From: Ampullaceana balthica
Lineage: Eukaryota; Mollusca; Gastropoda; Lymnaeidae
Reading direction: 5' to 3'
DNA: 64,000 nucleotides
Assembly (NCBI GenBank): GCA_944989445.1
Contig: CALYLW010000040.1
Coordinates: forward strand, 378,818-442,817
Of this stretch, positions 35,318 through 45,140 are shown piece by piece. A program made the position numbers and the translations under genes. The number at the start of each line of letters is the position of its first letter. Within the stretch, counting starts at the first letter, position 1. A model generated the notes under the pieces. The model did not search any database and had not been told where the DNA came from. It saw only the letters and a program-made list of their open reading frames with translations.

Positions 35318-35474
35318 CCATCAAAGCTATGCGTAGGAATCACAGACGTAAAGAAGCCAATGATATATTCCATATTTCTGTTTCCATTGAATGTGTAAAC
35401 AACAGTTCGTCATCTCGTCTCTCAAATACATTCACTTATTGTATGCAGTACGTTGATTATTGTGTAATGGAGTT

Positions 35475-36348
35475 AATAACATTGGCTCTGTTACCGTAAT
35501 AACATTGGCTCTGTTACCGTAATAACATTGGCCCTGTTACCGTAATAACATTGGCCCTGTTACCGAAATAACATTGGCTCTGTTACCGTAATAACATTGG
35601 CTCTGTTACCGTAATAACATTGGCTCTGTTACCGTAATAACATTGGCTCTGTTACCGTAATAACATTGGCCCTGTTACCGTAATAACATTAGCCCTTTTA
35701 CCGTAATAACATTGGCCCTGTTACCGTAATAACATTAGCCCTTTTACCGTAATAACATTGGCTCTGTTACCGTAATAACATTGGCCCTGTTACCGTAATA
35801 ACATTAGCCCTTTTACCGTAATAACATTGGCCCTGTTACCGTAATAACATTAGCCCTTTTACCGTAATAACATTGGCTCTGTTACCGTAATAACATTGGC
35901 CCTTTTACCGTAATAACATTGGCCCTGTTACCGTAATAACATTGGCCCTGTTACCGTAATAACATTGGCTCTGTTACCGTAATAACATTGGCTCTGTTAC
36001 CGTAATAACATTGGCTCTGTTACCGTAATAACATTGGCTCTGTTACCGTAATAACATTGGCTCTGTTACCGTAATAACATTGGCTCTGTTACCGTAATAA
36101 CATTGGCTCTGTTACCGTAATAACATTGGCTCTGTTACCGTAATAACATTGGCTCTGTTACCGTAATAACATTGGCTCTGTTACCGTAATAACATTGGCT
36201 CTGTTACCGTAATAACATTGGCTCTGTTACCGTAATAACATTGGCTCTGTTACCGTAATAACATTGGCTCTGTTACCGTAATAACATTGGCTCTGTTACC
36301 GTAATAACATTGGCTCTGTTACCGTAATAACATTGGCTCTGTTACCGA
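35475..36348. repeat. 23-bp minisatellite, 38 copies
   Basis: Unit AATAACATTGGCTCTGTTAC plus CGT (23 bp). Three classes occur: GGCTCTG, GGCCCTG and AGCCCTTTT. The left half mixes them (a GGCCCTG/AGCCCTTTT pair recurs), while 35950-36348 is almost pure GGCTCTG, consistent with recent expansion at the right side. Confidence 0.97.
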
Positions 36349-36750
36349 TGACTTTTGTTTCAACCCCCGTAAATTCGATAATTTCAACCCGTTATCTTTC
36401 TAAAAATCTTATAAAAATTTCAATTTAAAAATGATTTTATGTTAATAAATTACACCCACTCTCCGCTGGTGGTGCACGAGGCGCTAACCCCGTGCACTCG
36501 CTCGGAAATATTCCCTTGTAACCGCCCAGGACAACAAATTGATGGCATCCTATGTTACATAATTATTTATTTTACTGCTATGTAACATATACCGAAGTGC
36601 ATGCTGTGAAGTCCCCCCTCCGTTTGTCAACCAACTACAATGTATATGAAAACAAGAAGCATCCCTTTAGTAAGCGGTCTCAATCACGCGGCCCGAGGGC
36701 AACATGCAGCCCGCCAGTATGCTTTAAACAAATATTAATATTAACTCAAA
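36349..36750. other. Spacer, no gene recognised
   Basis: Unique sequence with a small perfect stem GTGCACG...CGTGCAC near 36471-36497. A 75-codon plus-strand frame from 36552 runs into the hAT-like element and has no domain. Confidence 0.5.
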
Positions 36751-37387
36751 CATATGGCGGATTAAGGGGGGTGGGCTGAACGGGCTAAAGCCAGGGGCCC
36801 CAATGATTTAGGGGCCCCCAGATTTAGTATATTTTATAATAAAGATGGACAAATATTTTCGCGAATCGCTGAAAATATGATAAATTAAATAAATTAATAA
36901 AATCGTATCTATTATTATTAATCTGATATCTATTCCGATATGATGTCATACTGAACATTTATAAATAACTTATAAATAGTAATCGAAAAAACCTGATTTG
37001 ATTGCCTAACAAAGAGAAATTATTAAGAATGATTAATATCACTTATAAGTCTTAAATTGACAAATTTTCTTGAGCTCTGGTGGTCTAATCGGTTATATAT
37101 ATATAGGCTTTTGGCGCAAGCGTTCGAGGGATCGTTCCCCCGGTCGGGTGTAGCATTTAAATTTTTTTAAAAATTTTAAATTTGTCTTTTACAGTCAATT
37201 TTACGATACCGGCAAACAGTTATTTCTTCGTGTTCGGTTTTTCATGAATAATCTATTTGGCCGAATAGTTACAAGTTACAGTCTTATATTAGCTGCTAGC
37301 AATCATTTTACCTAAAGGTACACTGGCTGGATAGGGCCCCAGTTTGAATTCGAGCCATGGGCCCCGTGCAGTCTTATTCCGCCCCTG
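36751..37387. mobile_element. Non-autonomous hAT-like element, about 636 bp
   Basis: Left end CATATGGCGGATTAAGGGGG and right end CTTATTCCGCCCCTG, whose reverse complement is CAGGGGCGGAATAAG, match hAT-type termini; subterminal GGGGCCCC-rich blocks occur at both ends (36795-36820 and 37335-37365). The flanks ACTCAAAC and ATTTAAAC agree at 6 of 8 positions with two C/T changes, compatible with a decayed 8-bp target duplication. The interior is AT-rich with no transposase frame but carries a tRNA-like stretch at 37077-37150. Confidence 0.72.
37077..37150 (+). other. tRNA-like (possible tRNA-derived SINE head) inside the hAT-like element
   Basis: CTCTGGTGGTCTAATCGGTT resembles a pol III A box (TGGTCTAATCGG), and CGTTCGAGGGATC, about 40 nt on, resembles a B box (GTTCGANNC). 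GGTCGGGTGTAG and an AT-rich tail follow. It does not fold as a clean functional tRNA by eye. It could be a SINE remnant or chance. Confidence 0.3.
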
Positions 37388-37559
37388 ATTTAAACAGCTG
37401 GTACATGTACTGCTACATATCAAATCTTATTGTTTAGTTTAATTAATATACATAACATATGAAAATAAAATCCGATATAAGTAGCTAAATGTTATTAGTG
37501 TTAAGTTGTCAAGTGAGTTTTAAGAGTGTTTGTGTGTACTACGGTCGATTGTTGGGGAA

Positions 37560-37797
37560 GGGGATAGTGCGGCCCTTGACATAGCGGATAGTGCGGCCCT
37601 TGACATAGGGGATAGTGCGGCCCTTGACATAGGGGATAGTGCGGCCCTTGACACAGGGGATAGTGCGGCCCTTGACACAGGGGATAGTGTGGCCCTTGAC
37701 ATAGGGGATAGTGCGGCCTTTGACACAAGGGATAGTGCGGCCCTTGACATAGGGGATAGTGCGGCCCTTGACATAGCGGATAGTGCGGCCCTTGACT
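37560..37797. repeat. 24-bp minisatellite, 10 copies
   Basis: Unit ATAGTGCGGCCCTTGACATA plus GGGG (24 bp), with CATAG/CACAG variants. All six-frame openness here (SAALDIGD on plus, SRAALSPM on minus) follows from 24 being a multiple of 3. Confidence 0.96.
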
Positions 37798-38435
37798 CTT
37801 AAATGAAAAAATGGCACATGCCTTTAACCAAGTTTGAGACCACTGCCTTACTGTATCACGCTGAACTGGTCTAGAAGCTATTTGACCCAACCGATGTCCA
37901 GTCATGTCCTTGTCCTGGTCTGCTACCCCCCTCCCCCCTCCCCCCATTCACACGATATCCGTAGACTCACGTAGATGAAGCCAACTTCATCACCAAATCT
38001 CCCAGGGGCAAGCACTCGTGCACACAAACACAATGGATCACGCATTGTTTTCTCCCGCTTCACGTTCCACATATAATCAATCAGAGATACTCTCGTCTCC
38101 ATCTTTCAGCTGTAATGTAGCTGGAAGACCCCCTCCCCCCACACTCACTGTAGACCCCCTTCCCCCACACTTACTGTAGACCCCCTCCCCCCCACACACA
38201 CCCCTTAACACACACACATACACATACACAGACACCAAGACAGGGATTCCCAAACCGACCACAACTAAAGTTCAGGGACATTTATTAATTTGTGTGAGAA
38301 CTATTTTATTTTAAAACATTGAAATTGTCATCGTAAGTTTTAGTCAAATTTCAGATTTGTCCGTTATTCTTGAACATTATTGACCCAATTTGAACACAAA
38401 TGAACCACGTGCCTCTCTTGGTCCGCCAAAGTTCA
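37798..38435. other. Spacer with C-rich tracts
   Basis: Holds a (C5-6 T)n tract at about 37927-37945 and about three 26-32-bp imperfect repeats of TAGACCCCCTCCCCCACACT at 38126-38205, then CA-rich sequence. No gene recognised. Confidence 0.6.
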
Positions 38436-39540
38436 ACCAGTTCATTGTGGTTGTCTACTTCACCCAGTTCATTGTAGTTGTCTACTTCACCCAGTTCATT
38501 GTGGTTGTCTACTTCACCCAGTTCATTGTGGTTGTCTACTTCACCCAGTTCATTGTAGTTGTCTACTTCACCCAGTTCATTGTGGTTGTCTACTTCACCC
38601 AGTTCATTGTGGTTGTCTACTTCAACCAGTTCATTGTGGTTGTCTACTTCACCCAGTTCATTGTTGTTGTCTACTTCACCCAGTTCATTGTGGTTGTCTA
38701 CTTCAACCAGTTCATTGTGGTTGTCTACTTCAACCAGCTCATTGTGGTTGTCTACTTCACCCAGTTCATTGTGGTTGTCTACTTCAACCAGTTCATTGTG
38801 GTTGTCTACTTCACCCAGTTCATTGTGGTTGTCTACTTCAACCAGTTCATTGTGGTTGTCTACTTCACCCAGTTCATTGTGGTTGTCTACTTCACCCAGT
38901 TCATTGTGGTTGTCTACTTCAACCAGTTCATTGTGGTTGTCTACTTCAACCAGTTCATTGTGGTTGTCTACTTCACCAAGTTCATTGTGGTTGTCTACTT
39001 CAACCAGCTCATTGTGGTTGTCTACTTCACCCAGTTCATTGTGGTTGTCTACTTCAACCAGTTCATTGTGGTTGTCTACTTCACCCAGTTCATTGTGGTT
39101 GTCTACTTCAACCAGTTCATTGTGGTTGTCTACTTCACCCAGTTCATTGTGGTTGTCTACTTCACCCAGTTCATTGTGGTTGTCTACTTCACCCAGTTCA
39201 TTGTGGTTGTCTACTTCAACCAGTTCATTGTGGTTGTCTACTTCACCCAGTTCATTGTGGTTGTCTACTTTAACCAGTTCATTGTGGTTGTCTACTTCAC
39301 CCAGTTCATTGTGGTTGTCTACTTCAACCAGTTCATTGTGGTTGTCTACTTCACCCAGTTCATTGTGGTTGTCTACTTCACCCAGTTCATTGTGGTTGTC
39401 TACTTCAACCAGTTCATTGTGGTTGTCTACTTCAACCAGTTCATTGTGGTTGTCTACTTCAACCAGTTCATTGTGGTTGTCTACTTCACCCAGTTCATTG
39501 TGGTTGTCTACTTCAACCAGTTCATTGTGGTTGTCTACTC
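38436..39540. repeat. 27-bp minisatellite, 41 copies, binary variant pattern
   Basis: Unit TTCATTGTGGTTGTCTACTT plus CACCCAG or CAACCAG (27 bp). The two classes intermix; a ten-unit block is duplicated (CAACCAGCTC at 38731 and 39001, offset 270 bp). The minus strand gives a 422-codon frame of NHNELVEVD/NHNELGEVD and the plus strand frames of 393 and 364 codons; the V/G change is non-synonymous on minus, so there is no sign of protein-level constraint. Confidence 0.97.
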
Positions 39541-40138
39541 CAAATATAATTGTGTTAATAAAGCTTTTTGAACTTGAACTGTCGTCTATGTCACACCATT
39601 TGCTGTTTGTGTCACACATTTGCTGTTCTCTAATCCTTATATTCTTAATGTAGAGTTGAGATCAGTTTCCCAAAGATAATTTGACCCAGGAATTTCTGAA
39701 CTTGGACATGAAGGTACTTGAGTGTACTGACCACTGGCTTCAGTAAGACCTTTTTCTGTGTGTCTGTAACATGTTAGCAACACAGAATTGTGTTTTCAAC
39801 AGAATATTTATAAACTTGTAAGAATAAATGTCCATATTAGTTGTTGTTTCCCTTTGTTCAGAAGCCTTCACATGTAGCAACAGCAACATATCCATCGACT
39901 GAACTTTAAATAGGGTCAGTGCATATGATCCTGAAGTTAAAAGAGACTCAATATTGATACTTCAGTCGACTAGATGACGTAGCTGGTTTCAGTAACGTCA
40001 AACTATTTCAGATCATCTCTATAGCGTTGTCCTAATTTTCACATTATATTTCTAGTATCAACTTGTCTCCTTATAAAAATACAATGTTGAATTGCTGAAG
40101 AGTTTACAACTTGCGATACCTCCTGAATTAAATCAACC
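39541..40138. other. Spacer with a possible retroelement 3' tail
   Basis: AATAAAGCTTTTTGAACTTG (39560) followed by AACT looks like the poly-A signal and short repeat tail of a LINE or SINE lying directly after the 27-bp array. The rest is unique and AT-rich with no gene recognised. Confidence 0.5.
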
Positions 40139-43040
40139 AGGTAGAGTTGACAAGGTAACGAATGGTGGAATGTGTGTTTATACAGGTAGATTGGACCAGG
40201 TAACGAATTGTGGAATGTGAACTTATACAGGTAGAGTTGACAAGGTAACGAATGGTGGAATGTGTGTTTATACAGGTAGAGTGGACCAGGTAAAGAATTG
40301 TGGAATGTGAACTTATACAGGTAGAGTTGACAAGGTAACGAATGGTGGAATGTGTGTTTATACAGGTAGAGTGGACCAGGTAACGAATTGTGGAATGTGA
40401 ACTTATACAGGTAGAGTTGACAAGGTAACGAATGGTGGAATGTGTGTTTATACAGGTAGAGTGGACCAGGTAACGCATTGTGGAATGTGAACTTATACAG
40501 GTAGAGTTGACAAGGTAACGAATGGTGGAATGTGTGTTTATACAGGTAGAGTGGACCAGGTAACGAATTGTGGAATGTGAACTTATACAGGTAGAGTTGA
40601 CAAGGTAACGAATGGTGGAATGTGTGTTTATACAGGTAGAGTGGACCAGGTAACGAATTGTGGAATGTGAACTTATACAGGTAGAGTTGACAAGGTAACG
40701 AATGGTGGAATGTGTGTTTATACAGGTAGAGTGGACCAGGTAACGAATTGTGGAATGTGAACTTATACAGGTAGAGTTGACAAGGTAACGAATGGTGGAA
40801 TGTGTGTTTATACAGGTAGAGTGGACCAGGTAACGCATTGTGGAATGTGAACTTATACAGGTAGAGTTGACAAGGTAACGAATGGTGGAATGTGTGTTTA
40901 TACAGGTAGAGTGGACCAGGTAACGAATTTTGGAATGTGAACTTATACAGGTAGAGTTGACAAGGTAAAAAATGGTGGAATGTGTGTTTATACAGGTAGA
41001 GTGGACCAGGTAACAAATGGTGGAATGTGAACTTATACAGATAGAGTTGACCAGGTAACGAATGGTGGAATGTGTGTTTATACAGGTAGAGTGGACCAGG
41101 TAACGAATGGTGGAATGTGAACTTATACAGATAGAGTTGACCAGGTAACGAATGGTGGAATGTGTGTTTATACAGGTAGAGTGGACCAGGTAACGAATTG
41201 TGGAATGTGAACTTATACAGGTAGAGTTGACCAGGTAACGAATTGTGGAATGTGTGTTTATACAGGTAGAGTTGACCAGGTAACGAATGGTGGAATGTGA
41301 ACTTATACAGATAGAGTTGACCAGGTAACGAATGGTGGAATATGAACTTATACAGATAGAGTTGACCAGGTAACGAATGGTGGAATGTGTGTTTATACAG
41401 GTAGAGTGGACCAGGTAACAAATGGTGGAATGTGAACTTATACAGATAGAGTTGACCAGGTAACGAATGGTGGAATGTGTGTTTATACAGGTAAAGTGGA
41501 CCAGGTAACGAATGGTGGAATGTTAACTTATACAGATAGAGTTGACAAGGTAACGAATTGTGGAATGTGTGTTTATACAGGTAGAGTTGACCAGGTAACA
41601 AATGGTGGAATGTGAACTTATACAGATAGAGTTGACCAGGTAACGAATGGTGGAATGTGTGTTTATACAGGTAGAGTGGACCAGGTAACGAATGGTGGAA
41701 TGTGAACTTATACAGATAGAGTTGACCAGGTAACGAATGGTGGAATGTGTGTTTATACAGGTAGAGTGGACCAGGTAACGAATGGTGGAATGTGAGCTTA
41801 TACAGATAGAGTTGACCAGGTAACGAATGGTGGAATGTGTGTTTATACAGGTAGAGTGGACCAGGTAACGAATGGTGGAATGTGAACTTATACAGATAGA
41901 TTTGACCAGGTAACGAATGATGGAATGTGTGTTTATACAGGTAGAGTGGACCAGGTAACGAATGGTGGAATGTGAACTTATACAGATAGAGTTGACCAGG
42001 TAACGAATTGTGGAATGTGTGTTTATACAGGTAGAGTGGACCAGGTAACGAATGGTGGAATGTGAACTTATACAGATAGAGTTGACCAGGTAACGAATGG
42101 TGGAATGTGTGTTTATACAGGTAGAGTGGACCAGGTAACGAATGGTGGAATGTGAACTTATACAGATAGAGTTGACCAGGTAACGAATGGTGGAATGTGA
42201 ACTTATACAGATAGAGTTGACCAGGTAACGAATGGTGGAATGTGTGTTTATACAGGTAGAGTGGACCAGGTAACGAATGGTGGAATGTGAACTTATACAG
42301 ATAGAGTTGACCAGGTAACGAATGGTGGAATGTGTGTTTATACAGGTAGAGTGGACCAGGTAACGAATGGTGGAATGTGAACTTATACAGATAGAGTTGA
42401 CCAGGTAACGAATGGTGGAATGTGAACTTATACAGATAGAGTTGACCAGGTAACGAATGGTGGAATGTGTGTTTATACAGGTAGAGTGGACCAGGTAACG
42501 AATGGTGGAATGTGAACTTATACAGATAGAGTTGACCAGGTAACGAATGGTGGAATGTGTGTTTATACAGGTAGAGTGGACCAGGTAACGAATGGTGGAA
42601 TGTGAACTTATACAGGTAGAGTTGACCAGGTAACGAATTTTGGAATGTGTGTTTATACAGGTAGAGTGGACCAGGTAACGAATGGTGGAATGTGAACTTA
42701 TACAGATAGACTTGACCAGGTAACGAATGGTGGAATGTTTGTTTATACAGGTAGAGTGGACCAGGTAACAAATGGTGGAATGTGAACTTATACAGATAGA
42801 GTTGACCAGGTAACGAATTGTGGAATGTGTGTTTATACAGGTAGAGTTGACCAGGTAACAAATGGTGGAATGTGAACTTATACAGATAGAGTTGACCAGA
42901 TAACGAATGGTGGAATGTGTGTTTATACAGGTAGAGTGGACCAGGTAACGAATGGTGGAATGTGTGTTTATACAGGTAGAGTTGACCAGGTAACGAATGG
43001 TGGAATGTGAACTTATACAGGTAGAGTTGACCAGGTAACT
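40139..43040. repeat. 45-bp minisatellite in 90-bp dimers, about 64 monomers
   Basis: Monomers end alternately in TGTGTGTTTATACAG and TGTGAACTTATACAG, so the true period is 90 bp. From 40139 to about 40980 the dimer uses GTAGAGTTGACAAGG and GAATTGTGG; from about 41040 it uses ATAGAGTTGACCAGG and GAATGGTGG, a second homogenised subfamily. The minus strand has a 940-codon frame (15-residue units such as LPGQLYLYKHTFHHS) and a 530-codon frame in another phase. Both being open shows they reflect stop-free units, not a gene. Confidence 0.97.
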
Positions 43041-43274
43041 ATTGGTGCGTGTAAAGGCGAGGTTTGCCAGGTGATCAATGAGCAAACAGCTGTTCAAATG
43101 AGAAACACCAGACATGACCTTGAATCAACAGGAAACAACTCGAGCTTCTTTAAACTACACAAGAGAGCTAATTGGCAAGATCATGACTTCAAACATGGTA
43201 TTTATAGTAGAGTTATTTACCCCTGATGCACAAGAATGGACGGGAACGGGTGTTGGTCATTAGTTTGGTCATTA

Positions 43275-43276
<2 letters not shown>

Positions 43277-43318
<42 letters not shown>

Positions 43319-43365
43319 CAGAGAGACAGAGATAAAGAGAGAGAGAGGGGGGAGGGAGGGAGGGA
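43277..43365. repeat. GA-rich microsatellite
   Basis: About 34 bp of pure (GA)n from 43277, then GAGACAGAGA variants and GGGAGGGAGG. Purine-only on the plus strand. Confidence 0.95.
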
Positions 43366-43510
43366 GTGACATAGACTAAGACAGTTGTCTGGTTCTAATG
43401 GGATCATTCAGTTGTCAAACACAAAGGATGATGTTTTAATGAAAATCTGTGCAGTTTTCATGTCATGTATCCTATTGATGAACAGCATTCCTGAGGGCTG
43501 AGTAGAAGTG

Positions 43511-43870
43511 AGACGGCTAGAGGTGAAAGGGTTAGAGGTGAGAGGGTTAGAGGTGAGAGGGTTAGAGGTGAGAGGGTTAGGGGTGAGAGGGTTAGAGGTG
43601 AGAAAGTTAGAGGTGAGAGGGTTAGAGGTGAGAAGGTTAGAGGTGAGAGGGTTAGAGGTGAGAAGGTTAGAGGTGAGAGGGTTAGAGGTGAGTGGTTAGA
43701 GGTGAGAGGGTTAGAGGTGAGAAGGTTAGAGGTGAGTGGGTTAGAGGTGAGTGGGTTAGAGGTGAGAAGGTTAGAGGTGAGTGGGTTAGAGGTGAGTGGG
43801 TTAGAGGTGAGAAGGTTAGAGGTGAGTGGGTTAGAGGTGAGAAGGTTAGAGGTGAGTGGGTTAGAGGTGA
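43511..43870. repeat. 15-bp minisatellite, 24 copies
   Basis: Unit GTTAGAGGTGAGAGG (15 bp) with AGAAG and AGTGG variants. GGGTTAG occurs in each unit but is separated by GAGGTGA, so it is not telomeric repeat. The right part (43720-43870) is a mosaic of AGTGGGTTAG and AGAAGGTTAG units. All frames open on both strands are artefacts. Confidence 0.96.
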
Positions 43871-44119
43871 TATATGTCGGTCTCTATGATGATTGACCCA
43901 ATGAACTAACGTCCTCCTCAAAGACACACCCCTTGCTATCTGAAGAAGGAGTTCTTGTTCGTAACTTTTGAGTATACGTACTTGGCAACAAATTTAAAAC
44001 AAACACAGTTGTTAAATCAAGACCACTGTGAAATGTGTAGCGTCATTGATTCCAAAAGAGTTAATGAGTTGAGTTGAGATATCAGATCTTGGTGATTTTT
44101 TCATGTAACTTGTATCTAT

Positions 44120-44158
44120 ACAGACGCTCCTTCTTTACAGAAGATTATTGCGTCCACA
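44120..44158 (-). mobile_element. LINE 3'-end fragment, same family as at 14.6 and 47.7 kb
   Basis: CAGACGCTCCTTCTTTACAG and AAGATTATTGCG match the 3' UTR of the LINE at 14605-14640 almost exactly. Only about 35 bp remain before unrelated sequence starts, so it is either extremely 5'-truncated or cut by a later event. Confidence 0.75.
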
Positions 44159-44310
44159 GACCATTCCAGTATGTTGGGAAGCAACGCAACGATTACAGGC
44201 CACGGCTATGAGGGTTCCACGCATTGCCACGCCACCTTTGTTTCCTTAACTCGTGTTAGGTACCCATTCGGAGTTGGGTGGACTCAAGAAGCTCCACATA
44301 AGATAAATGA
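44159..44310 (-). mobile_element. SINE-like body, minus orientation
   Basis: Read on minus, GAATGGGTACCTAACACGAG, TTAAGGAAACAAAGGTGGCG and AACCCTCATAGCCGTGGCCT resemble, in order, the conserved body of a tRNA-related SINE I associate with molluscs (GGGTACCTGACA, AAAGGCGG, CACCCTCGTTAACCGTGGGCC). No head or tail is clear. Assignment rests on memory of that family. Confidence 0.4.
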
Positions 44311-44394
44311 CAAAACAACGTTTTTTTTCAGTTTCTTGTTCCCAGAACTTGAAGTTGACATTAAAAGTTGAGAGTTTTTCTATGGGGTGAGTGC

Positions 44395-44920
44395 CCGAAC
44401 TAAGTCCTGCTCCCGAACTAAGTCCAGCTCCCGAACTAAGTCCAGCTCCCGAACTAAGTCCTGCTCCCGAACTAAGTCCAGCTCCCGAACTAAGTCCTGC
44501 TCCCGAACTAAGTCCAGCTCCCGAACTAAGTCCAGCTCCCGAACTAAGTCCTGCTCCCGAACTAAGTCCAGCTCCCGAACTAAGTCCAGCTCCCGAACTA
44601 AGTCCTGCTCCCGAACTAAGTCCAGCTCCCGAACTAAGTCCTGCTCCCGAACTAAGTCCAGCTCCCGAACTAAGTCCTGCTCCCGAACTAAGTCCAGCTC
44701 CCGAACTAAGTCCTGCTCCCGAACTAAGTCTAGCTCTCGAACTAAGTCTAGCTCTCGAACCTAGTCTAGCTCCCGAACTAAGTCTAGCTCCCGAACTAAG
44801 TCTAGCTCTCGAACTAAATCTAGCTCCCGAACTAAGCCTAGCTCCCGAACTAATTCTAGCTCTCGAACTAAGTCTAGCTCTCGAACTAAGTCTAGCTCCC
44901 GAACTAAGTCCTGCTCCTAG
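44395..44920. repeat. 18-bp minisatellite, 29 copies
   Basis: Unit CGAACTAAGTCCAGCTCC (18 bp) with CCTGCTC and TCTAGCTCT variants. Left two thirds mix CCAG and CCTG units; the right third (44725-44900) switches to TCTAG units. Plus-strand frames (SRTKSS, PELSPA) are artefacts of an 18-bp stop-free unit. Confidence 0.96.
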
Positions 44921-45140
44921 TCTCAGCCGTCAGATATGATACACGTCATCAGCAGACACACGTGCTGTTTCATAGTTATAAATATCGACACCTTAATGTT
45001 ACGAGCAGGTATGCTTACCCTCTGAGTTGTGGCCCGATACCTGGGCTCGTATGGGCCAGGTGGAAACAATACGAATATTTTAGTTCAACCTTACCCACAT
45101 CCTCCAAGTTATCTAGATGCCAGTCAGTCAATGGGTCAGG
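44921..45140. other. Short spacer, no gene recognised
   Basis: Unique sequence between the 18-bp and 21-bp arrays; a frame starting at 44962 runs from it into the 21-bp array and is not credible as a gene. Confidence 0.5.

Noticed and set aside
36464..36515. tRNA-like hairpin with GTGCACG stem
   Set aside because: A single stem only, no A or B box; likely a chance palindrome.
38351..39619. 422-residue acidic repeat protein (NHNELGEVD)
   Set aside because: Plus-strand frames over the same array are also open for over 360 codons, and the main variant changes the residue (V/G). Nothing supports translation.
40039..42861. 940-residue protein on the minus strand
   Set aside because: The 45-bp unit has no stop in at least two minus phases; variants are not synonymous-biased; no promoter, splice or conserved domain seen.
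43511..43870. Telomeric repeat (GGGTTAG)
   Set aside because: GGTTAG occurs once per 15-bp unit separated by AGGTGAG; no TTAGGG run exists.
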